From assembly GCA_013399695.1 (NCBI GenBank), contig VXAU01004951.1, positions 1,739,386-1,803,385 on the forward strand: DNA of 64,000 nucleotides, given 5' to 3'. This DNA is from Formicarius rufipectus. Lineage: Eukaryota; Chordata; Aves; Passeriformes; Formicariidae. Position numbers and translations under genes: made by a program. The notes below the pieces were generated by a model, which saw only the letters and a program-made list of their open reading frames with translations, made no database searches and was not told where the DNA came from. Positions 11,841 through 22,458 of the stretch are shown here, one piece after another (position 1 is the stretch's first letter; every line of letters starts with the position of its first letter).

Positions 11841-14530
11841 AGATAACTTCCTGAGATAATTACGTACTCAATAACTCCTCAGTGCTTGCAGCAGAGAGTA
11901 GGATACTTTTCTCCCATTGTGTAAGGAGACAATTTGATTGCAACCGTCCTGTACAAAAATGGGATGGTCAATTTAAGTTAATAGTGATAGGATTAAGAGA
12001 GTTCCTTAGGTTTTTGTTAGCATTTTATTTGTTGAGGTAATTAATTCTTTTGGTCAAGATGATCTACAGAGTTAAACATTTTTTGTTTTCTTTTAATTTT
12101 CCTCTTTTTCTCCAGAATGTGTTTCTGCTCTCTTCTAAGGAGGAATAAGGCTATTTTCTGTGTTCAGAGTATTTAAGTCATAAAGAACTATAAGCTCCTG
12201 AAAAGATATATCAAACTTACTGCTAAAGCCCTGAAACACTTCCATTTGGGAAATCTCTCTATAATGTTTTAAAATTCATCTGTGGATTTCACAGCTTCAA
12301 GAGTGTATTTTCTTCTTAAGTCATCTGTATTACTTCGGGGTGCTTTAAAAAATAAAAATTAAATTAAAACTGCATTGTGCTAAGCCAGGCATTCCTACAG
12401 CATTCAAATTTTAGTACAGCTCTATTGTTTCTGTTACTGACTTTTCAAAGTCACACTTCTAGTCTTTTGTTACAGTTATGGGTAAAATAGCAGAGAGAGT
12501 GGTGAAATGATGCATTTCAGAAAGCCTATTGCCTATCCTGTTTCCAAATTTGAAGTATTGTTGGCCACATGAAATCATCTGCATCAAAGGGATGATGATG
12601 GTGCCAGGTTGTACTTGTGTATCTACGGCTTAAGACTCTGTTAGGAAGCAGCACTGGTGAGGTGATGAGATTTCAGCCTGTTCCATGCAGAGCTGCTAAA
12701 CACACCTGGTTGGTTTACAGAGTGTGTGTCATTCTTTAAATTTGTTCCACTGAACTCAAGTGAAAGAATTCTCTTTAATAATTTCTCGTTACTGTTTGTC
12801 TGATGATAAATTGGACAAACATTTTCTTTTAATATTTAAATGCTTATTGTTGGTCTCTGAAATTCTGATTCTCTACATCAATGTGCAACCATGTCGTTTA
12901 TTTGCTTTTAAGTCTGATACATTTGGGGCAGTTTCAGCTTCATTGACATTAATCAGGAATTGTGCCCATTAGAATGGACAGGTGGTCCTGAGCATTTTGT
13001 CTTAGAAGATCTCAGACATCTCCTAAGGCCTAGGATGTGCATATTTTTTAGACTAATATAATTGCTGTGTTTGAAAGGATTCATGTTTTTACTGAAGTAA
13101 TTATACTAGATCAACTTCATGCATGGATGTAGTTATACTAATGTAAGATTGCATTATAAACCCAGACAGTTGCATCAGCATAAAATGTCATGAGTCTTTT
13201 TTTAGGGAAGGGTAGGGCTTAAATCTTTATATTTTAATTTATTTGGAAATAAAGGGTTACTTTAATTTCAGTTTTAACATACCATTAAATCTGCTCCAAG
13301 TAATAAGAGAGTATGTTTAAGTTCCTTGATATCAGTTAGGAAATCTAATAAAAGGATTCCCAAGGAGGGCTAGATGTATGTTGGCTGTTAAGATCCTTCA
13401 AGTAATGTAAGATATATTAGAAATTTGTCCCAGCCTATATTTTTTCAGTGCAATGTATACAGAGAGAAGGGTACATTTCCTGAACTCCAGTAATATTCAC
13501 TCTTTGTCATAAGAAAGGAGAGACTTTGCATTAAGCAGATTCCTTTTATGTTCTACCTGCAAAATTTCAAAGAATGCTGAACAAATGAGGTAGGAGTTTG
13601 TACATTTGTGCATCAAAGAAATGCTTGAATAGAGTCTTATATGTATAAAGGTACATAGTAGGGCACCCTCAAAGAGAAACTATATTCTGTAATCAATCTG
13701 CTGCCACCTGAATAATTAAATAATGTTTTCCAATTTAGAAATGCTCTTAAATATATTAAAACTATGAAATATCCTGATGAGAAAAAAAATTAATGGACTT
13801 GTTGCTAAATGGTCACTGCTAAAGATAATATAAATGTAGAGTCATTACAGTAATCACAAACTGTCATTTTTAGCAGTATGTTAGTATTTTCATAATAGAT
13901 CATACCAGATTGACAGTGTTCAGATAATCCAGAAGTTAACCAAAAGTCCTTTCTCTTTCCTTTTTCAAACTGGTATTTTATTTGTAGATGGCAAACTTTC
14001 AAGTAGAGTGGATCCCCTGTTACTGTGTAAGTTGAGCTGAACAATTAAAAAAAATAGTATTTTAAGAGGAAGGGATTATATTTTTTTAAATTTTAAAAGG
14101 GTTGTGTTGGTCATCAGGGGTAAGGGATAACTTTAGCAGTGAGGAAAGCATGAACAGAGTTTTGTTCAGTAGGTGCAGTTCACTATAATGATGGGGAAAT
14201 GGTAATACTAAGACCAAAAAGAAATTAAATGGAGATACATCGAAAATCTATCTATTTGAAAAGTATGTATGTTATATTTAAATAACATCTTGTCTGTAGA
14301 TTTTCTGAAAATGCTTTCAAAGGGACCATCAAATACCAGATAAGCAAAAAATTACTACAGGAGCAGTTTTTCAGTATGATCAAGTGAATGAAAGAATTAT
14401 CCAGAAGTCTTTGATTTAGGAAGCAGTATTTCTGGTTTAGTTACCCAACATGATCTTGACATAAAAAGTATTCTTAAGGTGTGGGTTTTTTTGGGGGGCA
14501 AGGGACGTTACCTGACTTGAGTCACAGAAC
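11841..14530. other. Non-coding stretch, nothing recognised
   Basis: AT-rich with no supported gene. A piece at about 12925-12972 (CTTCATTGACATTAATCAGG then a GTGCCCAT end) may be a remnant of the palindromic repeat family, but it is too short to be sure. Confidence 0.5.
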
Positions 14531-14642
14531 TTTTGGGGGTTTTTTGTTTGTTTGTTTTGTTTTGGGGGGTTGTTTGTTTTTGTTTTGTTTGGGGGTTTGT
14601 TTGTTCAGGTGTTGGGGTTTTTTTGTTTGTTTGTTTGTTTTT
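14531..14642. repeat. G/T-rich low-complexity tract (GTTT)n
   Basis: About 110 bp made almost only of G and T: repeated GTTTGTTTGTTT runs broken by G5-G6 blocks. A 63-codon open frame across it (14481-14672) is a translation of the simple repeat, rich in F, C, L and G, and is not a gene. The short G-runs may form a G-quadruplex on the plus strand. Confidence 0.85.
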
Positions 14643-15934
14643 ATACATCCTAATAATTTGTTTATCCACTAAGTGTTACTAGTTAATATACTTATTACCT
14701 GGATTTCAGAACCGAGTCTTTATACTTGAGTATAAAGTATACTCCTGTAAAAGGCCAAGATGGGTTGTTTGGCCCCTATGAGGCTTTGTAGGGTTGCAGA
14801 AGTACTATGAGTAAAGCACTCTTAGCTGGCCTTGATACCCGGTAGGTTCTTTGTATCTTATTTCTTTAGCCTGTATACCCAGTACCTTTTACCTCAGGGA
14901 GTCCTGTGAGTCCAGAGGTCATGTATGAAGTCAACAGTTATTTTCACTGCCTTATGAACAGCCAAAATACAGTTTCGGCAATGAGGGGGACAGAAAGAAA
15001 TCCGCGGGGACTCTGTTGCCTGGCTTTGTTCTTACCTCATGGAAACTCCTCCTCTAATATCCCTTTGAGAGGGTAGGATGTGAAAAAATAAAGTACTCAG
15101 CTATGATTGTCCAGCAGAGGCACACTTTACTTTGCTTAAACTGGCCTGAGGGAGGCTTTGTCACATCATGGTATCAAAGAGATGTTCAAGTGTCACATAC
15201 TTCAGTACCATCATCTCCTTTGTTCCATCCTTCTTTCGGGTAGACTTCAGAAGTCTAGCTAGCAAGGAGAAAGGTTAAGCAAGACCTAGCTCCCATCTAA
15301 GTGATGAGGCAGAATACCCAAACCCTCTGTCTAGTGATACAGGGGAGGAAGTGCAACATGCTGGTTTCTCCTCATGTGAAGGTGGGTAACCCCATTTATG
15401 CTCTGCTAATTTGGGAAAACATTGGTTATTTTTAAGGCCCAGGGAATGTTTGGTCTTCAAATTGCCAGACTGACCTGGCTCTGGGATCGTACTTTCTTCC
15501 TTCCCTCTTGGGGATGGTCTCCTGAACTGGCACAGGGTGGCCTAACTCTTGCCTTTTTAATGATTAGCCTGAGGGAAATTTAGGGGTACCAACAGGGAAT
15601 CTACTGGCAGGATGGCAATGACTTCACAACTGGGCCAAGGATGCTTAAACAGAGAAATCTCCAAGCAAAACAACAGCATACACTGCTACTGCTTGCAAAA
15701 CTACAACAGGAAAGTAAATGTAAAGGAAACAATCAAATACAATCCTCTCGACTAGGCAGCCTGCTGAATAATATACCTTCCTAAAGCCAGCAAGGCATAT
15801 TCATGCGATAGCTTATCATTTTCTCTGTGCATGTGTCTTCGTTTATGTTGTGTATACTGCATATGTTTATATTTATACAAATCTTGCCGTTGAACAGAAG
15901 CCTGCTGTAAGTACACATATTCTGGGGTATGCCC
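14643..15934. other. Slightly GC-richer unassigned stretch
   Basis: About 14740-15700 is visibly less AT-rich than its neighbours, with patches such as TCCGCGGGGACTC near 15001. It contains an AATAAAG near 15088. I could not match it to a known repeat or exon. It could be an unrecognised old LTR or simply local composition. Confidence 0.3.
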
Positions 15935-16005
15935 GTATGTGTGTTTATGTGTGTCTGTGTATTTGTGTACATGCACGTGTGTGTATGTATATATGTCTGT
16001 GTGTA
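15935..16005. repeat. (TG)n-rich degenerate microsatellite
   Basis: Degenerate run of TGTGTGT, TATGTGTG and ATGTATATATG. On the minus strand it gives the H/T/Y-rich open frames at 15752-16205, which are translations of the repeat in three overlapping frames and not genes. Confidence 0.8.
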
Positions 16006-16939
16006 CGAGAAACAGATGCACTGTAGGCAGATAAAGCAGATAAATATAGATTCAGATACAAGCATAAGCCTATAAATATACACAATATATAGAGCGAAAG
16101 CAAGCAGATCAGAACAGTTTTGCTATTACTTGCATTCTGTATAATAAAAGAGTCGCTGACACTGAAATGACTGAGGGGATGACACTGTTGGCACTCGGAA
16201 AACAAAGTAAAAAGGTAAGAAAACTTCTTTCCAATATGAGCAGCAAATATGACACAAGATTTGCTATCTCTAATAATTTGCTTAATGCATTGTGTAGTTT
16301 TTTCTGAAGTCAGGGGATAGAAAAAAGCATGACATTTTTAACTTGGCCTTAAAATAAATAAAATAAAAATCCTGGCCTACAGTCTGAAAAAGTGAAACCT
16401 CTAGTTTCTGTTTTACAGTAAGCCTCACACACTGTGTCAGTCAACTTTCACTGTACAACACATCTTTGCTTCAGGTCTTTCAGTCTTTCTAGATGAACTT
16501 GGGTGGCAGAGTGTTGGGGAGAACATTTAACTTCATGACAAAATTAGCTTTCAGAAATAGAAATAATGTTGTGAGTGTGTGTGGATATATGTGTGTATTA
16601 GCCTCCTGTTTGCAAATCTCTGATGCCTGTTTTAACACTCGTTTTTCCCTTTGTTGTAGCAGTATAGCTGTGGCTAATCCGTAGCTGCAATTTAAGTAAT
16701 TAAAGTCAAAAAGCTCTTAACCTTACTAGATACAAAGAAAACTTACAGCTATTCGGAGGGGCCTGAAAAGTCAGTTTTTTTCTATTGTGTAACATTTTGC
16801 TGAGGATGTTCAAATAGATCAAGGTTGTCAGAAAATGCCTGAAAATTGTCAATGCTGTGGGGGTTTTGTGGGATTTTTCATATATGCAGGTAGTATTGAG
16901 GTGTTTACAGCAAGAGGCTAGCAACAAAGGGTTTGCATT
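16006..16939. other. Non-coding stretch, nothing recognised
   Basis: No supported gene. A short TGTGTG/TATATGTG-like piece occurs again near 16570-16595. The open frames here are short and unremarkable. Confidence 0.5.
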
Positions 16940-17062
16940 CTATTTCCAGCTTGGCCACTTGATTACAGTGAGATCTTGCACAGATTTATGTACATTTTTT
17001 TCCCATTTGTGAGTAGAATTGGGGATCATTATGTCACAGAGTCGGGTAATTGAATAATACCT
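16940..17062 (+). repeat. Decayed MIR/L2-like SINE fragment
   Basis: Motif order matches the MIR/CORE consensus on the plus strand. 'cagcttggccacttgattacagtgagatcttgcacag' stands in place of 'cagctctgccacttactagctgtgtgaccttgggcaag'. Then comes TTTTTTTCCCATTTGTGAGT in place of 'tttccccatctgtaaaat', then 'attggggatcattatgtcacag'. The copy is old and the edges are fuzzy. Confidence 0.5.
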
Positions 17063-19283
17063 TGTTTTGTTAATCAGTGCCATGATTCCATTAGAACTAC
17101 TCACAAAGCAATGTGTTCAATAAGAGTATATCTCTTTTTACAAAGTGCTCTGACAGTCTTCAGGGATATAACAAAGGGATATAACAGTAGAGAGCAGCAG
17201 AAAATTCTATTGCTGATGTTTTGTGTTGTGTTACAAACAATTCACTTGTTGTTAATTTATTTGTGTTCAAAATATGCTGATAAGTGTGGTAGAGTTTCAG
17301 TATTCTGAGGTACTAACAGCAAAACAGAAGAAAGGTAAACACCAGAATGTATATATTCGAACTCAGACTAGTAGTACTCAATACGATGAAACATAACCAA
17401 AGACAGAAAACGAAGATGTCAAGTGGTGAAAGGCTTGCTGTGGTATTTAGTCCATGTAACACAGGTTTTCTTAAAGTATCTATTCTAAAATAATTTTCCT
17501 CTGCAAATAAAAAGAGAAAAGGCAGCTCAGAACATCTGGATTTTGCTCCTGAGCTCATTACTGGATTTGGTGCAAGCCATTTTTTACTCAGCTTTCTTAT
17601 TTTACTACCTTAAAATAAGCTCTTCCAGGGATATTTTAGGATACTGTTCAGTTTAAACCCCAGTTTCCTATCACCTTGGTGCTTCCTGAAAATTTTATCT
17701 GTGAGTCACGTGATGTATCCTGTGAAGGTGCTTCTTTTTACTATGTCTGTTGAGATACTTGAATTAAACACAGATTGGAACTTGAAGTAATATAGACATG
17801 TATGTATGAATAAGAAGATATGGAAAATCCCTGGCTGATACAGGGGGTGTTGGCACTTTCTCTGGTCATTGGGCTAGTGGAAAAATTCTTTGAAATGAGG
17901 ACCTGGACTTTGCTCAGTCTTCTAGGGCCCTCTGCACTTCTGGGACACCTCAGATGTGCAACCTACCTGTTGTCTGAATATCCTCAAGTTATTCAGGTTC
18001 CCTCAGGATAAAACCTGTGTGTTTTAAGAGTGATATTTGAGAATAAGGTGAATTAATGTGATAAATTACAGTACTTCAAAAATTAACTGGCCTATGATGT
18101 AAATTCTTCTGAATCCCTCCTAGTCTTTTCCTGAGTCCCCTGCCTGTTATAAAAGTCACACTTGCTTTCAAAACAACTATTAAGGTTTGCTGGACAGGGA
18201 TTCTACTGAACCACCAATTACTGTAGAAATATGGTCTTTTCAAAATCTCATAGGGAATATCAGGAAGGGAAGTTATGCAATCTCAGAAAGCATTCACTGT
18301 GAATTCTGAATTTTGTTTTTCCTTTCTTTCCCTAATTCTGATAAATTAGTAATTCCTTACCAGAATAAATTATAACATCAGATTGCTTTTGCAGTAGGGA
18401 AAATATAGATTTAAAGAAAAAAATTGCTCTTGATCTAAAACCCTGCATATGTTGATTCCAGTCTGGATCAGGTCATTGCAGCTGAGTTATAATTTTGAAA
18501 ACTGATGTTTACTACGGAAACACTGACATAACCTCTATTCTTTTGGTTCTGGCGGACATGGCAAAAATATCGAGAGACCATTTTTTTTCTGACTGAATTC
18601 TTTGCTAGTCTCCTTGGACTTTGCTTTCTGAGTCTTTGCCAGTTTTAATGCCATTCATTTTGACTAAAACTGTCTTGGAAATATGTCAGTCTGTAGGAAC
18701 CATTAAGAAATAACACCATTACACATGCTTAATAGGTTAGTTGGTGGGTGGGGAAAGTTTAGCAACTTCTGCTGTGTCATGGTCATTCCAAAACACTGAG
18801 TCCAAAAGGTTCATGTGAAAGAGAAGTCTGCAGGAGAAAAGTAAAGGTAAATTGCCAAGAAAAGCATATTTGTTGTGAATTACTTTTATTGCAAGTAAAG
18901 TCATATTGCACAAGGACTGCAAAGGTTTATTGATTCTTTGACTAGCAGGAGCAATTGGCGAGTATCTCTGGTATGCTTGTATTTAGGTTTTGTCTCTATC
19001 ATTTTAATATTTTTTTATTATTCATTTTGCCATTAAAAGCCCATGGCAACCTAGCACTGTGCTTATCTCCTCCTTCAGTCATAAAAAACACAGAATCTAT
19101 ATTGAGAAACATTAAGCTTACATGTAAAATATGAAATCCTAGAGTTATAACTTGTTTATAACCTTAGTCTCTCCCTTATGATACAGTCTTTAGTGAGAAG
19201 TCACATAGATTTTCTGCAAATACAGAGCTATAGAATCTTTGATGCATGCAAATGGCATCTACTATTAATGTGTTTTGCTAACT
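17063..19283. other. Non-coding stretch; possible weak MIR-like piece
   Basis: A 13-bp unit (GGGATATAACA plus two bases) is repeated in tandem at about 17163-17186. A segment at about 17530-17610, with GAGCTCATTACTGGATTTGG, 'gtgcaagccatttttta' and 'ctcagctttcttatttta', may be another MIR-like copy but is weaker than the one at 16940. No gene is visible. Confidence 0.4.
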
Positions 19284-19314
<31 letters not shown>

Positions 19315-19354
19315 ATACAAAAAACAAACACAAAAAACAAAACAACAAAAAAAC
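19284..19354. repeat. A/C-rich (CAAAA)n low-complexity tract
   Basis: Seventy bases of AAAAAACAAAAACAAAC-type sequence, composed almost only of A and C. The 61-codon plus-strand and 70-codon minus-strand open frames across it are repeat translations. Confidence 0.85.
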
Positions 19355-22297
19355 CTAACATAGCAAAAAATGTTACTTTGTAGGTATGTTCTCTTGTAGG
19401 CAGAACATGTATCAGAGACAACAAAGAATGTAATATACACTTAGAAACAAATATGGCAGATTTTTTAGCACATGTACAATTTCTTTTAGGATTTTTATGA
19501 CCTCAATGTATAAATAACCAAGGTGCTCTTCATAAAAGGTTTAGTAGAATTTTGTAGCTGTGTGGACTTAAAAAATCTTCAGTTTTTTCTACTATGCTGA
19601 AAATACTTTCTTCAAACATGAATCTAGACAGTAGTGGCTTTATAAGCAATGAGTCCATTCATATTGTCAGTGGTTAATGCTTTTTGCTATAGATAGTTTA
19701 ATCTCTCTTATTTTCCCTTTCTCTTAAATCTCTGGGTGTTGGTTTTGTTTTGTTTTTGTTTTCTTTCCCTGTGTGCAAAACAGATGAGCTTTTATTTATT
19801 CAAGTTTTCATGAAATTTAAGATTAGGTAAACATTAAGAATAGAAAATTTACATAGTGAAGTTTCCAACATTTTTGAGTGATTGAAGGCAGATGGATTAT
19901 AATGGAAACTTCTGTCAGCTTCGCTTGATAGCCCTCAAGAACAGAATATATCAGAACTGAACTCCCTGATTTGTGTCCTCATATTTTTAGGGGATTCAGA
20001 TCTCTAGTTGAACCTCCTATGTACAGTCCACAGCTAGTTGCTTATAATCTGACATGCAAACAAGTCCTTAAAAATATGTGTACTCTGGACAATGATAGAG
20101 CAAGCATAGCAGCATTGGAGCTGCCCTTCCCAATATCCGAGCTTGGTTTCCTTTAGCTGGTATTTCTTTAGTTCCTCTCTGTATCCCTTCTATGTAACGT
20201 CCTGAAAGACTGAAGCAATTTAAGCTTTCACACTGCATCCCATAAGATGAGGATATACTAAACATCCAGACTAAATGTATAAATGGTGCTGAAAAATGTG
20301 TTCCTCTTCACATGCATTCTTTTCAGAAGAGTGTGGGTTTTCATTGTTTGGTACACTGGTCCTGTGGTCCAGTCTTCATGAAACACTCTCCCTTGCACAG
20401 CATCACTCCACGTTTGATTGTGGAGCATCATTTGTAGTCGCTGTATGACAGTGAGGTAGTGTTTGACTTCTTTCCCCCAGCATTCCTATGGTGAGCAAAG
20501 GAAAGGTGTCTGAGCATGTTTTGAGTTTGCCCCTCTGTTAACAAGTGCTTAATACAGGTTGCATGCATAGGTCCCTCCTAAGGAAGACCTTAGTCATTTT
20601 CTGTAAGGATCAGTTTCATTTTATCTAACCAGACTAGTTAGGCTGCACGTGACTTCTTGTGTAAAATTTTCTGGGTAATTTCAATGCAATTATAGTTATG
20701 TGCAAACATAATGAATAAGCATGTGCAAGACAGTGAATTTATGTTTTCTTTTCCTAACATCCTGACAGGGATCCCGACTGCATGCTGGCTGGTAGTACCA
20801 TAGTTAATGTCAGTAGATGTGGATCTGGGGAAAAGAAAAAAAAAATCAAACCCAGAATAGTCAGAAACATTGCATATCTGTGTAATTTCCTTAAAATAGG
20901 GTTTGCCTTTCTTAAAACGTGGAGTTTTTTGTTTGCACACTGTGCTATTTTAAGACCTGTAAGAATGCCTCATGTGAGATCTGTAAAGAAAAAACATGTT
21001 GCCATTAAACACAATTTGAAGAAAAATAATATAAGGAGTGTGTGCCTTCCAGTAGAGATAATGCAAGAGAAGTTTTAAGAGCATTGATAGTTGATTTTTT
21101 TCTTTTTTTTTTTTCTAATCAGCACACTCAGTTTGATTTCTGATACTACGCTCAGTGTCTGCTGTGGCTTCTAATAAACTTCCTTTTAGTTTTCAGTCTT
21201 TCAGTGTCCTATAGAAACTATGTTAACACACTTTACAATCTCACTGACACTATTAGAAAAAGCCCCAACCCAATACGAATAAATAAATGGATGCCCAGAA
21301 GTCCAGTGTCGTGTCAGCCTCGTGGTGTTTGCTTGCTTTGTAGGACCTAGTTTCAAGTGGGAGCAGGAAGAATTTGGATAGCCGGAAGAATGCGGATAGT
21401 CGTGTCTCACCTTGGAGGCAAAGGGTTCAGCAGTGTGATCAGAACAAGAGGATTTCTCCTGATTGGCTCAAAGTTGTTCTCGTTAGTGACCTAGAGGCTT
21501 GTCTGTCTAAAGTGATGATTCTGGATGTGTGCCTGTGGAAAAGAGAGAACACCATGGATATATTAATAGGCAAATTAAATAGGTTAAACTTTCCGTGTTT
21601 ACAGTTTGTAATTCCCGTATTTCCACATCACCCAGTCATCTCCGAAACTGCAGGGCTTTGTGTTGCATACTGTGCATACTGTCTACGATTTCTGTGCTCC
21701 TACAAGCCTGCAGGTTCTGAAGGAATAAGTAAAAAGTTCATGTGTAGTATTACTAAAGAAAGACTTCTCTTAGTAACCTTAATGACACTCATGCTTAATA
21801 AGAGCTTGCTAGGCATCTTTATACTTAGTACAAGAAGTGTCACAAAGGCATTAATTGGTAGTTTTTTGTAGTTTCTAGCGGGATTTGGGCATGGGTGTAG
21901 GAGGGAAACCTTACTTTTAGATGGAGAGGTTTGTGGGTTTTGTTAAGCATCCTCTCTTCTACTGAAGGACACAAAAATGAAACGGCTGAGGAAAGCATGT
22001 TTAGTTCAGAAAGGCATAGTTCTGTTTCTGCTTGTTTTGCTTCTCTCTTTCCATGGCTCTTACCTTAAACCTGCATCCATCTCACCGCCCCCCCTGCATC
22101 TATTTGCATGTGTTTCCCTCTTAGAGCTCTGAATTCAGTGTAAGGAGTAGTGTAAATCAATAGTAAATGCTCACCGCCCACTCTGTACTCAGTTATGCAA
22201 TATCACATACCGTGTACACAGAGACAAAAAGGGGAAAAGCGCACACAGGCTTTACATTCAAAAGCTCTTGCATAATTTTGCTTTTCTACAGCCAAAA
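19355..22297. other. Non-coding stretch with chance open frame
   Basis: The longest open frame of the window (165 codons, 21374-21871, plus) lies here. It has no recognisable domain, signal peptide or codon bias. Its length is what is expected about once by chance in 64 kb of this composition. An 18-bp tandem duplication sits at its start (21366-21401). A strong polypyrimidine tract and AG occur at 21091-21122, with AATAAA at 21173-21178 (see findings). Confidence 0.45.
21366..21401. repeat. 18-bp tandem duplication
   Basis: GGAAGAATTTGGATAGCC (21366-21383) is followed directly by GGAAGAATGCGGATAGTC (21384-21401), with 15 of 18 positions identical. A local slippage duplication. Confidence 0.75.
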
Positions 22298-22315
22298 GGG
22301 GGGGTGGGGGGGTGG
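22298..22315 (+). repeat. G-run, potential G-quadruplex
   Basis: Two runs of seven G separated by a single T, then T and GG. The run can supply four GGG tracts with short loops, so it is compatible with a quadruplex on the plus strand. It lies about 50 bp upstream of the candidate exon at 22368. Confidence 0.6.
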
Positions 22316-22367
22316 AAAGGAAATAACAGATGGGGTGACTTGCAGGTTTTTTTTCCTTTTTTCTCAG

Positions 22368-22458
22368 ACTGTACAGAGGCGAGTTCGATTAACATCCATG
22401 GTCAGTTCTAGTTGCCCTGTGCTGCAGACAAGCAAGGCAGACTTGCTTGTGCTTCAAA
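22368..22458 (+). other. Candidate exon (unproven)
   Basis: A 91-bp segment is preceded by a strong polypyrimidine tract ending CTCAG (22345-22367) and followed by a good donor, CAAA|GTAAGA (22459 on). One of three frames is open throughout and would encode about 30 residues starting TVQRRVRLTSMVSSSCPVLQ. The other two frames contain stops. I do not recognise the peptide. The length is not a multiple of three, so skipping it would shift a frame. It could equally be a non-coding RNA exon or a chance pairing of splice-like signals, which occur often in DNA of this size. Confidence 0.2.

Noticed and set aside
14481..14672. Cysteine- and phenylalanine-rich 63-codon frame resembling a small secreted peptide
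   Set aside because: It is a translation of the G/T-rich simple repeat.
15752..16205. Three overlapping minus-strand frames rich in H, T and Y
   Set aside because: They are translations of a degenerate (TG)n microsatellite and its flanks.
21374..21871. 165-codon plus-strand open frame, the longest in the window
   Set aside because: It has no recognisable domain, signal peptide or splice context, and starts inside an 18-bp tandem duplication. An open frame of this length is expected about once by chance in 64 kb of this composition.
22375..22392. GCGAGTTCGATTAAC resembling a tRNA T-loop
   Set aside because: No acceptor, D-arm or anticodon stem could be placed around it. No tRNA was recognised anywhere in the window.
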